Source: Vibrio rhizosphaerae | Lineage (GTDB): Bacteria; Pseudomonadota; Gammaproteobacteria; Enterobacterales; Vibrionaceae | Assembly: GCF_024347095.1 (NCBI RefSeq) | Contig: NZ_AP024903.1 | Location: forward strand, 1,488,001-1,552,000 | Direction: 5' to 3' | Length of the DNA stretch: 64,000 nucleotides | In this document: positions 9,410-17,688 of the stretch, piece after piece | Layout: every line of letters begins with the position of its first letter | How positions within the stretch are numbered: the first letter of the stretch is position 1 | Notes under the pieces: generated by a model | Told to the model about the DNA's origin: nothing | The model's database searches: none | What the model saw: the letters and a program-made list of their open reading frames with translations, nothing else | Made by a program: the position numbers and the translations under genes

Positions 9410-10288
9410 ATGAAAACATCCCTCGACCATCTGCCGGAATACAAACAGCGTGAGCTTGCTACGATTTCAACGATTCTGCGTGACACGCTGGAAGACTACC
9501 TTCAGGGCAAAACGGCGAGTAAAAGTGAATTTCGTATTCTGAAAATCATTCTGTTCGGTAGCCATGCGAAAGGTAACTGGGTCAAAGATCCGGTCAATGG
9601 TTATATCAGCGATTACGATATTCTGGTGATTGTGAATAAAGCTGCTTTGGTCGAGGAAGACGTGGTTTGGCAGCGGGCCGAAGAGCAAATTGACCGGAGA
9701 GTAAAATCCGCACCGCTCGGGTTGATTGTGCATGATTTGCAGGAAGTGAATGAGCGATTGCAACAGGGTCACTATTTTTTTAAGGATATCCGTGAAGAGG
9801 GTATCGAACTGTTTGCCGCAACGCCGAAGCCGTTGGCGATGCCGGGGGATTTGACTGAGGAAGAGTTGCGAGAGATAGCCCGTAAGCATTATGAGCAGTG
9901 GTTTGAAAGTGCTTCTGATTTTCTGGTGACTTATCGATTTGATAAAAATCGCGGCAAACTCAAAAAGTCTGCATTTGAACTGCATCAAGCGACGGAACGG
10001 TTTTTCGCCTGCACATTGCTGACTTGCACCAATTACTTACCCAAATCCCACAATATCGAAAAGTTGGGGAAATTCTGTTCACAAATCGATCTGGCCTTTG
10101 CTGAGATTTTCCCGATGGACAACAAATTCCACCGCCGCAGCTTCCGGCGTCTGCAACGAGCCTATATTGATGCGCGCTATTCGGAGCATTATGAAATCAC
10201 CGAAGAGGAGTTGAATTATCTGGAGACAGAAGTGCAGCGCTTACAGGTGTTAACCGAACAGGTTTGTCGGGGGAGAATCGGGGATTGA
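9410..10288 (+). CDS. Fused nucleotidyltransferase (MNT) and HEPN-domain protein
   Basis: A 292-residue protein. Residues about 15-140 form a minimal nucleotidyltransferase with the G-S-H-A-K-G motif and the metal-binding S-D-Y-D-I-L pair. Residues about 165-290 form a HEPN domain, recognisable from K-S-A-F-E-L-H-Q-A-T-E-R-F and the closing R-R-L-Q-R-A-Y-I-D-A-R-Y-S-E-H. MNT and HEPN usually occur as separate antitoxin and toxin genes, where the MNT AMPylates the HEPN ribonuclease. Here they are one chain, as in a known fused subgroup whose role is unclear. The ATG at 9410 was chosen because an upstream in-frame start (9344) adds 22 unrelated residues; neither has a strong ribosome-binding site. 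Confidence 0.8.
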   Translation: MKTSLDHLPEYKQRELATISTILRDTLEDYLQGKTASKSEFRILKIILFGSHAKGNWVKDPVNGYISDYDILVIVNKAALVEEDVVWQRAEEQIDRRVKSAPLGLIVHDLQEVNERLQQGHYFFKDIREEGIELFAATPKPLAMPGDLTEEELREIARKHYEQWFESASDFLVTYRFDKNRGKLKKSAFELHQATERFFACTLLTCTNYLPKSHNIEKLGKFCSQIDLAFAEIFPMDNKFHRRSFRRLQRAYIDARYSEHYEITEEELNYLETEVQRLQVLTEQVCRGRIGD

Positions 10289-10309
10289 GGGCAGTATTTT
10301 TATTCTTTC

Positions 10310-10766
10310 AGTCTTCAGCTCCCAGATTTGACGCACAATCAGCGTCAGTGATTTCAGAGGCATCGGTGTTCTGTGCGCCAGTTACTCTTGCAGAGATGCA
10401 AGCGTAACCAGAAATCTTTTTTTTGTATGGCAGAGTCGCACGTTGTCCAGAACCAGCTTTTACGGGCGTTCTGCCCGGAAAAGCTTAACCATTCATCCTT
10501 GAATGGTTTTCTTCGTTTGGTGGCTGTTTTGAGTTGGGTGAAACTCTGAATCAATAAAGCTCAATTGATCGATGCTCTCAGGGTAAAATTCATGGATGAA
10601 TTTTAAGCTTTTCGTGAGCAGGAGCGAATAAAAGCGACCCTGATTACGCGCACTGAACCCAAAAAGATGCTTTTGGTTCCTTTTGACATCCATCAAAAGG
10701 AACTGGGGCGCAGTCGGAGATGGCAATGAGATCGAAGAAAGTCATTGCGTCCCAAACCGACAATGC
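10310..10766 (+). repeat. Structured repeat block III: one unit
   Basis: A single unit with the core at 10330, the GTTACTC-type first stem, the ATTCATCCTTGAAT-type hairpin, a B2 module and a C module. It begins in a lead-in shared with other copies (C-A-G-C-T-C-C-C-A-G-A-T-T-T-G before the core) and ends at CCCAAACCGACAATGCCAC, a tail found again at the end of block IV. It follows the MNT-HEPN gene directly. Confidence 0.87.
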
Positions 10767-10782
10767 CACATTACCATAGAGC

Positions 10783-10922
10783 TATAATTTCTACTTGATA
10801 ATGGTGCTTTACTGATACTTCTATACGTGTTTCATGCCATTATGTGAAGTGTTTTATCGGATAGCGATAGGTTATACAGAAGTATTCCTATAGAGTGATT
10901 CTGTGTAATAAACTGTTAGAAG
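10783..10922 (+). repeat. Duplicated 140-bp pre-cassette element, copy 1
   Basis: This stretch recurs at 13588-13729 with roughly 85 percent identity by eye. It contains an inverted repeat (ATACAGAA ... TTCTGTGT here, a perfect TATACAGAA/TTCTGTATA in copy 2) followed by AATAAACTGTTAGAAG. The final GTTAGAAG is the R' edge of the next cassette. It may be a long attC, an attI-like site or a cassette-array promoter region; the sequence alone does not decide. Confidence 0.6.
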
Positions 10923-10931
10923 ATCTTAGAG

Positions 10932-11396
10932 ATGGCACGAAGAAAACAACTTAAGGGAGTCGCAGGAAATATAGTCCAATGGTGCCTGAGTAGAAACTTT
11001 GACTATCAAGGGTACTGGGCTGTCGGCCAGCTATATGCCTACGTCCAAGAAAATGACACCAATGAGTATGTAATCAATCTTGTCAAAGAGTATGTGCCTA
11101 ATGAAGTCACGGGTGTAAAGTCTTCAGAAGCTATCAAGCTATTGTCAGACATTTTACAGCGTGACCTTGAATCACTGAAAATACCCGATTGGTGGGTAAA
11201 GGATGCAAAGGTAATCTTTACTTTTAATACTAATTATCAAGAAAAGTATCACCTTTGGACATCTGGCTTTGGCGGAAAACCAGCAATGTGTCTGGTAGAA
11301 ATTACTACTGATCTAGGTAAAACATATACCAAAGAAGGAGGTTGCAATGTTTGGGTTCACAACCCAGAAAAAGAGAGTCGTCGCTATGGCTTCTAA
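10932..11396 (+). CDS. Hypothetical protein in an integron-like cassette
   Basis: A 154-residue soluble protein with no motif I recognise. It starts with a basic R-R-K-Q-L-K stretch and contains several aromatic residues (W-C-L-S-R-N-F-D-Y-Q-G-Y-W) and a strand-rich C-terminal half. Its start follows the GTTAGAAG edge by 9 bp, and its stop codon TAA lies inside CTTCTAAC (11390-11397), the exact reverse complement of that edge. It therefore fills the whole cassette, the standard compact layout of integron cassettes. No function is proposed. Confidence 0.7.
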   Translation: MARRKQLKGVAGNIVQWCLSRNFDYQGYWAVGQLYAYVQENDTNEYVINLVKEYVPNEVTGVKSSEAIKLLSDILQRDLESLKIPDWWVKDAKVIFTFNTNYQEKYHLWTSGFGGKPAMCLVEITTDLGKTYTKEGGCNVWVHNPEKESRRYGF

Positions 11397-11460
11397 CAAA
11401 GCCAAGCACTCGGACAAATTACTCGCAGCACTCCTCATTTTCTAGTGTGGCGGCGTTAGG
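11390..11460 (+). other. attC-like site 1
   Basis: The site runs from CTTCTAACAAAGCC to GGCGGCGTTAGG, about 70 bp. The two ends are inverted (R'' CTAAC, R' GTTAG) and flanked by partly complementary inner boxes (AAAGCC against GGCGGC). The left end is the 8/8 reverse complement of GTTAGAAG at 10915, which is what a cassette integrated at a G/TT junction produces. Confidence 0.75.
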
Positions 11461-11473
11461 TAAATTGGAAGTT

Positions 11474-11995
11474 ATGAGTCAAAGAATTATTGAAGTTATT
11501 GATTATCAGTCGCAGTGGGTAGTTGATTTTTCCAGAGAAAAAGAACTAATCAGTTCAGTTTTAACAGCTGCTAATATTCATACAATACATCATATTGGTA
11601 GCACATCGGTTAAAGGATTATGTGCCAAACCAATTATAGATATTCTTTTGGAAGTGAAAAGTCTTGATATTTTAGATTCTGAATCAGAAAAGATGGCTTC
11701 TTTGGGTTATTTGGTGAAAGGTGAATTTGGTATCAAAGGGCGCCGTTATTTCCAAAAAGGTGGAGTACAGCGAACCCATCAGGTTCATGCATTCATAACC
11801 GACTCGCCGGAAGTTAAAAGACATATCGCGTTTCGAGATTATCTAAGGGCATTCCCTGATGTAGCGTTTAAGTACGGAGAAATAAAAAGAGCGGGTGCAG
11901 CAATTTGTAACAATGATATAGATGTTTACATTGATTACAAAAATAGCTTTATAAAAAAATATGAAGCAAAGGCAGTACGGTGGAAATTTCCCTGA
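11474..11995 (+). CDS. GrpB-family (UPF0157) nucleotidyltransferase-like protein
   Basis: A 173-residue protein with the family signature H-H-I-G-S-T-S-V-K-G-L-C-A-K-P-I-I-D-I-L, which resembles a nucleotidyltransferase active site (G-S-T ... D-I-L). Residues 80-160 carry the conserved H-A-F, F-R-D-Y-L-R and Y-G-E-I-K-R elements. GrpB-type proteins are common integron and mobile cassettes, and some are linked to dephospho-CoA kinase or aminoglycoside-type transferases. The biochemical role here is unknown. The ATG at 11474 follows the GTTAGG cassette edge by 13 bp; an in-frame upstream extension would read through the attC and was rejected. Confidence 0.85.
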   Translation: MSQRIIEVIDYQSQWVVDFSREKELISSVLTAANIHTIHHIGSTSVKGLCAKPIIDILLEVKSLDILDSESEKMASLGYLVKGEFGIKGRRYFQKGGVQRTHQVHAFITDSPEVKRHIAFRDYLRAFPDVAFKYGEIKRAGAAICNNDIDVYIDYKNSFIKKYEAKAVRWKFP

Positions 11996-12067
11996 CAAAT
12001 CGCTCCCATTGACAAAATAACTGTTACGAATCTTGCTTCAAATTGTCGTATAGAAAGCGTTATAGCG
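11991..12067 (+). other. attC-like site 2
   Basis: The site spans CCTGACAAATCGCTCCC to AAGCGTTATAGCG. The left box differs by one base from the complement of GTTAGG at 11455, its partner edge. The right box GTTATAGCG (12059-12067) is the R' edge of the deaminase cassette. Length about 75 bp. Confidence 0.65.
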
Positions 12068-12092
12068 TCCTCGAAAATTCGGAATTGATGGA

Positions 12093-12503
12093 ATGGAAAA
12101 AATAGAAAAAGATCTTTATGACGCAGCGGTGCAATTAATCGAGACTCGATACCCCACGGGCTGGGGCGGCGCGGCTGCAGTGAGAACCAGCTCAGGAAAA
12201 ATTCTGACTAGTATTGCACCAGACGTGAAAAATGATGCTTTGTCACTCTGTATGGAAGTTGGGGCTTATTTGGAAGCTCACAAATTAAATGAAGCGGTAA
12301 CTCATTCGTTGTGTATATGTCGTGAAGATGAAAATAGAGATTTTTTGGTTCTATCTCCGTGTGGTATTTGCCAAGAGCGTTTGGTTTATTGGGGTGGAGA
12401 TGTCAAAGCAGCAATATCAAGTGAAAACAATGAATTGGTATTCAAAACCATCCGTGAATTAATGCCTCACCATTGGTCGTTGGTAAATGGGAATGCGCTA
12501 TAA
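12093..12503 (+). CDS. Cytidine deaminase-like zinc enzyme (possible blasticidin-S deaminase type)
   Basis: A 136-residue protein with the zinc site of the cytidine deaminase superfamily: C-M-E near residue 55 (usually C/H-A-E) and P-C-G-I-C-Q-E-R near residue 91. The length matches tetrameric cytidine deaminases and blasticidin-S deaminases. It would deaminate a cytosine nucleoside or an analogue. The gene is bounded by GTTATAGCG before and CGCTATAAC after (12496-12504), a 9/9 reverse complement that overlaps the stop codon, so it is a clean cassette. The substrate is unknown. Confidence 0.8.
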   Translation: MEKIEKDLYDAAVQLIETRYPTGWGGAAAVRTSSGKILTSIAPDVKNDALSLCMEVGAYLEAHKLNEAVTHSLCICREDENRDFLVLSPCGICQERLVYWGGDVKAAISSENNELVFKTIRELMPHHWSLVNGNAL

Positions 12504-12600
12504 CAAGATAATCGGACTCCCGCTCTAATGACCAGCTAACCTTTTTAGGCAAGTCAAAACTTTGGGAGAACGACATGGGTGCTGTTGGGTGGTTGATTTG
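12496..12600 (+). other. attC-like site 3, fused to a structured repeat
   Basis: The site starts with CGCTATAACAAG, has inner complementary boxes (GGACTCCC and GGGAGAACG), and reaches GTTGGGT at 12594-12600, which fits the R' consensus GTTRRRY. That GTTGGGT is also the point where structured repeat sequence resumes (TTGGGTGGTTGATTT occurs inside other units), so cassette and repeat appear joined at a recombination-type edge. Confidence 0.5.
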
Positions 12601-13320
12601 AGTTGGGTGAAACATTGAATCAACGAAGCTCAATTGATCGATGCTCTCAGGGTAAAATTCATGGATGAATTTTAAGCTTTTCGTGAGCAGGAGCGAATAA
12701 AAGCGACCCTGATTACGCGCACTGAACCCAAAAAGATGCTTTTGGTTCCTTTTGACATCCATCAAAAGGAACTGGGGCGCTTTCGAAAATGCCAATGAGA
12801 TCGAAGAAAAGCATTGCGCACCAAACCACAGCATTACCCTTTTACTTTTCCAGCCATCGGCGTTGCAGTTTGACGCACAGTTGCGTTCCTCAATTTCAGA
12901 GGCATCGGTGCTCAGTGCGCCAGTTACTCTTGCAGAGATGCAAGCGTAACCAGAAAATCTTTTTTGTTTGGCTTGGTCGCGCGTTGTCCAGAACCAGCTT
13001 TTACGGGCGTCCTGCCCGGAAAAGCCTAACCATTCTTCCTTGAATGGTTTTCTTGGTTGAGCGGTTGATTTGCGTGGTGTGAAACATAGCAAAAGCTAGA
13101 TTGGTCACAGAACTCAGGGTGAAAAATCAAGGATGATTTTTCAGGATTGCTTGAGCAGGATGCGAATCAATCCGACCCTGATTATGCGCACCGAACTCAA
13201 AAAGATGTTTTTGGTTCCTTTTGACATCCATCAAAAGGAACTGGGGCGCTTTCGAAAATGCCAATGAGATCGAAGAAAGTCATTGCGTCCCAAACCGACA
13301 ATGCCACATTACCACGGTGC
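12594..13320 (+). repeat. Structured repeat block IV: partial unit plus one full unit
   Basis: It opens in the middle of module A at TTGGGTGGTTGATTT, continues with B2 and C modules, then a full unit with core at 12872 and B1 and C modules. It ends with CCCAAACCGACAATGCCAC, the same tail as block III. The region 13321-13587 that follows holds no gene or repeat I can recognise. Confidence 0.85.
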
Positions 13321-13587
13321 GCACCAAACAACTGAGCCAACATACCTCCCCCAAACCACCACTTCATTACTTTTACTGACTGTTCAAACGTTGCAGTTTC
13401 CTGCAAACCCTACCTACATCAAAGAATATCATGTTTGTGTCAATTTTTTCTGGATATTCTCTGTAACTTATTAAATCCTATGTACGGTGTTTAGATGCTT
13501 ATTAACGAACCAATGGCGCTTATCCGAGATGGTTCGAATGGCGGTAGCGTGGGTGAATCAGTTGCGTGCAGATTAGACGGCATAGTG

Positions 13588-13729
13588 CTGTAATTTCTGT
13601 TTGATAATAGTGCTTCACTGATATTTTTATACGTGTTTTCATGCCATTACGGGAAGCATTTTATCGGATGGTAGCAAGTTATACAGAAGTATTCCTATAG
13701 AGTGATTCTGTATAATAAATTGTTACACG
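13588..13729 (+). repeat. Duplicated 140-bp pre-cassette element, copy 2
   Basis: Second copy of the element at 10783-10922, ending AATAAATTGTTACACG. It has a perfect 9-bp inverted repeat TATACAGAA/TTCTGTATA around CCTATAGAGTG. It lies about 160 bp upstream of gajA. GTTACACG could be an R' edge, but I did not find its complement after gajB. The 13730-13892 stretch shows no gene. Confidence 0.55.
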
Positions 13730-13892
13730 TCATCTAGTAAACTTAAGTATTGAGTTCTCAAGCTACCTATTAAGTGAGTGCTTGAATAACCACCGAGTCA
13801 GTAGACACTAGTTAGCCTTCTCTTATATTGCTTCTCATACTCTACAGGCGACAATTGATTATTGGAACTGCTAGGATCCCAAGGATTAAAAA

Positions 13893-15590
13893 TTGAAAAT
13901 AGATAATGTGCATTTAGAAGGATTTCGAAATTTTGCTGATTCACGTATTAATTTCAACGAAAACACGTTAATAATTGGTTCAAATGACGTCGGAAAAAGT
14001 AACTTACTTCATGCGTTGAGAATATTATTAGACAAAAGCCTATCTGAAGCGGATATTGAACCTGATGAACTAGATTTTCACATTAGCCCGGCAGAGGTCG
14101 CTGATGAAATATCAATTACAGTTAAATTTTCAGAGATTACAGAAGACGCTGTTATTTCAGTTCTGAAGGGAAGCGTTAGTGAGGATAACGAAACATTTTT
14201 AAGGTATACAGCGCAAAGGATTAATCTAGATTATAAGTTATTTGTCGGCTCATCTTTAGATGATTTACAAGAGATATCGAGCCGTTTCTATCTAAAGTAC
14301 GTACATTTGAAATACATTGAATCTCAGCGTGATTTGGATAAATTTATTCGTAAAGAAAAACGACAGCTTCTGAAAATTGCGCAGGAATCTCTTTCTAAAA
14401 ATGAGAAAGAAGAAGATGATGAATTGCTGGGTGAAATAAGTAGTGATTTAGAAACTCTCAATGAGAAGGTGTCTCAACTTATATATGTGGACAAAGCAAC
14501 TAAGGATGTTAATGACGAACTAAAAAAACTAGCTCATCATTACACTGATTATGAGGTTCAACTTGATACAGGCGCTATACAGGTTAATGACTTTATAGAA
14601 AAGTTACAACTTGGTGCTAATACTAATGGCTCTAATGTTATGCTTGGTGGCGATGGGCGAAACAATCAGATATTGCTAGCTTTGTGGAAAGCCAAAAGTG
14701 CAAAAGAGCATGACTTAGATAATGAAGTTATTTTCTATGTTATCGAGGAACCTGAAGCGCATTTACATCCTCATCAACAAAGAAAATTAGCAGAATACTT
14801 AATAGATGAATTGCCTGGTCAAACAATCATATCTTCACATTCGCCTCAGATAACAGTTAACTTCTCGCCAGACTCTATCATCAGGTTGCTTCATCAAGAT
14901 TCAGCAACAGTTGCTGCCAGTGATGGTTGCTCAAAATGTATAGAAGCAGGCTGGGAAGACATGAGCTATAGAATGAGTATTTTGCCAGCAGAAGCCTTCT
15001 TCTCTAACGGTATATTTTTAGTTGAAGGGCCATCAGAGATACTTTTCTATCAATCACTATCAAAAGCTCTGAATATCGATCTAGATTATGAGAATTTGTC
15101 GGTTCTTTCTGTCGACGGTATTTCTTTTCGAGTATATATATCAATATTGGATGCCTTAGGTATCGTATGGACAATGAGGACTGACAACGACATATCAAAA
15201 GTGCCTAAGAAAGCTGAATGGCAGTATGCTGGTATAAATCGCTGTTTAGGGATACTGGGGAAAGAACCACTAAAAAACAATGATGCCGAATTTACAGCAC
15301 AAGAAACTATAGACAATGGTAAATGGCAAGCTGTATCCGACCTGCTTAATGATAAAGGTGTATTTCTATCAAAAGTAGATCTTGAAACAGACTTAGTCAA
15401 TGAGTTGCCTGAGGAGGTTAAAACAGCACTTGGGAAAACTGATGCTGAATCAGCTATAAAATACCTTCAAGAAAAAAAAGCACTAAGAATGAGGGAGTTA
15501 CTCAGGTCTATTAAAGATGACCTTCATAAATTTAATGGTGGTGAATTAGCTAAACCTTTGTACAAATTACTAGCGCTTAAAAGGGGTTAG
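13893..15590 (+). CDS. gajA: Gabija defence protein GajA (OLD-family ATPase-nuclease)
   Basis: A 565-residue protein. The N-terminal ABC/AAA ATPase has Walker A G-S-N-D-V-G-K-S-N (about residue 30) and, near residue 287, Walker B-like V-I-E-E-P-E-A-H-L-H-P-H-Q-Q, with an H-loop S-S-H-S-P-Q. The C-terminal TOPRIM nuclease begins at about residue 370, with L-V-E-G-P-S-E-I-L and then V-D-G-I-S-F and R-T-D-N-D carrying the metal acidic residues. GajA is a sequence-specific DNA nicking enzyme that restricts phage DNA when nucleotide pools fall. The start is a TTG with AAGG eight bases upstream. gajB begins 3 bp after its stop. Base composition is clearly more AT-rich than the core genes. Confidence 0.87.
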   Translation: MKIDNVHLEGFRNFADSRINFNENTLIIGSNDVGKSNLLHALRILLDKSLSEADIEPDELDFHISPAEVADEISITVKFSEITEDAVISVLKGSVSEDNETFLRYTAQRINLDYKLFVGSSLDDLQEISSRFYLKYVHLKYIESQRDLDKFIRKEKRQLLKIAQESLSKNEKEEDDELLGEISSDLETLNEKVSQLIYVDKATKDVNDELKKLAHHYTDYEVQLDTGAIQVNDFIEKLQLGANTNGSNVMLGGDGRNNQILLALWKAKSAKEHDLDNEVIFYVIEEPEAHLHPHQQRKLAEYLIDELPGQTIISSHSPQITVNFSPDSIIRLLHQDSATVAASDGCSKCIEAGWEDMSYRMSILPAEAFFSNGIFLVEGPSEILFYQSLSKALNIDLDYENLSVLSVDGISFRVYISILDALGIVWTMRTDNDISKVPKKAEWQYAGINRCLGILGKEPLKNNDAEFTAQETIDNGKWQAVSDLLNDKGVFLSKVDLETDLVNELPEEVKTALGKTDAESAIKYLQEKKALRMRELLRSIKDDLHKFNGGELAKPLYKLLALKRG

Positions 15591-15593
15591 AAA

Positions 15594-17204
15594 ATGCCTT
15601 CATTTAATCCTACGCCACAACAGCAAGGTGCGATTGATTACAAAAATAGTATTGTCATTACAGCATGTCCGGGTAGTGGAAAAACTACCGTCATGAAGGA
15701 AAAAATCCGACGGATAACTCCAGAGCTACCTTCTCATAAGGGTGTAATTGCAATCACTTTCACGAAAAAAGCCAGTGAAGAACTAAAGAAACGCTGTAAA
15801 GAAAATGCCCATGACACGAAGCTTAGCTTTTTCGGCACAATAGACAGTTTTTGCCTAAAGGAGTTAATACTCCCATTTTTAGGTAGAATATGGAATGGAA
15901 GCCCGTCTGATTGTCAAATAATCAAGAAGCTTGATTCGCACCAAAAATTGTACCTTTCTAAGGAATATAATTCTCCTACACAAGTTGAACTCGCTTCCGA
16001 TGATGGCTTCAAAACATTATATGATAACGGAATTCTGTGGATGAGCAGTTTTGCTGCTTTGTCACTTTTAATTCTCAATAGCTCAGCTTCGGCACAGAAT
16101 TATATAAAAGCGCGTTATTCTCATGTATTTATGGATGAGTATCAAGATTCATCTGAGGCACAACATGAGCTTTTCACCAAACTACGTGAACTTGGTCTAG
16201 TTGCAACTGCTGTTGGTGACATCGACCAGTCGATATACCGTTTCAGGGGAAGTCAGCCTGAATTCTTGATTGAATTAACCAAAGATACTGTTAATTTTAA
16301 GCATTTTGAGCTCGACTTAAATCATAGGTGTCATCCATCAATTGTTAATTATGCTTCTCGGCTTCTTGTTCCTCAATATCAATTAATTCCTCACGAAGAT
16401 GACATTCGTGTGTACAGGCGTTTACTTACTGGGAATTTAAAAAATGCAGCTGAAGTCGTCACCTCTTGGATAATAGATTGGTTAGAAAACGGTAAAGTTG
16501 CTCATGCACGCGATATTGCAGTTTTAGCAAAGAAAGAAGTCTCCTTAAGTGAGTTTTCGTTAGGCTTAGGCCTTGAACACCGATTGTATAAGGATACACC
16601 ACTTAATGATATCGGTACTGAGTGTGCTGACATTTATTCAGATTTTCTTTTCTACAAATACGAATCAATTCCAACTGCTCAAGACTTGATAGAAAAATAT
16701 TCATTAAAGTTAGGGTTGGCAAATATTGCTGAATTAAGAAGAGTATTTAAGTCTATTCGTGCCGAACAAGATCTGGAAATTTTTATAGATAGATGTAACG
16801 ATTTACTGCAGCTAATGGGGTATAACGAGTTAGAAATTGAAAATGAAGCTGTGAGATCAATCTGGAACAATGATTCTTTAGTGAAGTTGTTTAAGCCAAT
16901 TGCAGAAGATGAAGTCCAACTAATGACGCTTCATAAATCTAAGGGCTTGGAATTCAAAATAGTCTTTCATTTGGATATGGAGGAGTGGTCTTTCCCACAC
17001 CGAATACCAGGTGTAAATTGGGACGATATTAATTATCCAAGCTTATCAGAAGACACTAATCTACATTATGTCGGAATCACTAGAGCCGAGTTATGCTGCA
17101 TCTTACTTCGAACAACATTAAGGCGGACTATGCAAGGTAACTACAGTGACTCACGACCATCATACTTTCTTGGTTTACCTCAACTTGAAGGGCTCTACCA
17201 GTGA
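15594..17204 (+). CDS. gajB: Gabija defence protein GajB (UvrD-like helicase)
   Basis: A 536-residue superfamily 1 helicase. Motifs in order: T-P-Q-Q-Q-G-A-I (Q motif), Walker A A-C-P-G-S-G-K-T-T (about residue 30), Walker B M-D-E-Y-Q-D-S-S (about 180), G-D-I-D-Q-S-I-Y-R-F-R-G (about 207), L-N-H-R-C-H-P, and the C-terminal L-H-K-S-K-G-L-E-F and Y-V-G-I-T-R-A-E. It is shorter than housekeeping UvrD or Rep, as GajB proteins are. In Gabija, GajB docks on the GajA tetramer, senses DNA ends and activates GajA. The ribosome-binding site AAAGGGG lies inside the end of gajA, implying translational coupling. Confidence 0.87.
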   Translation: MPSFNPTPQQQGAIDYKNSIVITACPGSGKTTVMKEKIRRITPELPSHKGVIAITFTKKASEELKKRCKENAHDTKLSFFGTIDSFCLKELILPFLGRIWNGSPSDCQIIKKLDSHQKLYLSKEYNSPTQVELASDDGFKTLYDNGILWMSSFAALSLLILNSSASAQNYIKARYSHVFMDEYQDSSEAQHELFTKLRELGLVATAVGDIDQSIYRFRGSQPEFLIELTKDTVNFKHFELDLNHRCHPSIVNYASRLLVPQYQLIPHEDDIRVYRRLLTGNLKNAAEVVTSWIIDWLENGKVAHARDIAVLAKKEVSLSEFSLGLGLEHRLYKDTPLNDIGTECADIYSDFLFYKYESIPTAQDLIEKYSLKLGLANIAELRRVFKSIRAEQDLEIFIDRCNDLLQLMGYNELEIENEAVRSIWNNDSLVKLFKPIAEDEVQLMTLHKSKGLEFKIVFHLDMEEWSFPHRIPGVNWDDINYPSLSEDTNLHYVGITRAELCCILLRTTLRRTMQGNYSDSRPSYFLGLPQLEGLYQ

Positions 17205-17225
17205 TAGTGCAAACCATAGAAAAAT

Positions 17226-17310
17226 CAATAACGGAAATGTATTAGTTGCTGCACGCGGATAAATTACTCACTACGCTCCTAATTTATCGGTGAGCAATGA
17301 GTTATGTTGC
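17226..17310 (+). other. attC-like site 4
   Basis: Candidate site from CAATAACGG to GAGTTATGTTGC. It contains a perfect inner stem, GATAAATTA (17258-17266) against TAATTTATC (17280-17288), and outer complementary boxes TTGCTGCAC and GTGAGCAA. The R' edge GTTATGTTGC (17301-17310) is the exact 10/10 reverse complement of GCAACATAAC at 17689-17698 after the next gene. Confidence 0.75.
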
Positions 17311-17331
17311 TTTAGATGTTAGAGAGGACGT

Positions 17332-17688
17332 ATGAGCCCAAAAGAAATAGTTAAAAAGTGGGTGGAAGCCTTCAATGAAGGCAATGCGGAGAAACTTTCT
17401 TCGTTCTACTCCACTGATGCCGTCAATCACCAAGTTGCAAATGAGCCTGTTGAGGGCAAAGAAGCAATTAAAAAAATGTTTATGAACGAGTTCGCAAATG
17501 CAAACATGGTTTGTATCGTGGAGAACATATTTGAAGACGGTCATTGGGCCATTTTAGAATGGAAAGATCCTTTAGGTTTGAGAGGTTGTGGGTTTTTCAA
17601 AATTCAAAATGGTTTAATTCAGTTGCAGCGGGGTTACTGGGATAAACTTAGTTTCCTTAAAGCGCATGACTTGCCAATTCCAGAGTAA
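17332..17688 (+). CDS. NTF2/SnoaL-like cassette protein
   Basis: A 118-residue protein with the cone-shaped NTF2 fold pattern: an N-terminal helix W-V-E-A-F-N-E-G-N-A-E-K-L, Y-S-T-D-A-V-N-H, then E-G-K-E-A-I-K-K-M-F and C-terminal strands ending in Y-W-D. SnoaL-like proteins are small isomerases, hydrolases or ligand binders, and the substrate cannot be deduced. The gene fills a cassette bounded by GTTATGTTGC and GCAACATAAC. Its product has no signal peptide. Confidence 0.8.
   Translation: MSPKEIVKKWVEAFNEGNAEKLSSFYSTDAVNHQVANEPVEGKEAIKKMFMNEFANANMVCIVENIFEDGHWAILEWKDPLGLRGCGFFKIQNGLIQLQRGYWDKLSFLKAHDLPIPE

Noticed and set aside
13893..15590. gajA as a chromosomal RecF or generic OLD nuclease
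   Set aside because: The immediate downstream UvrD-like partner with 3-bp spacing, the ATPase-TOPRIM layout and the length fit Gabija much better.
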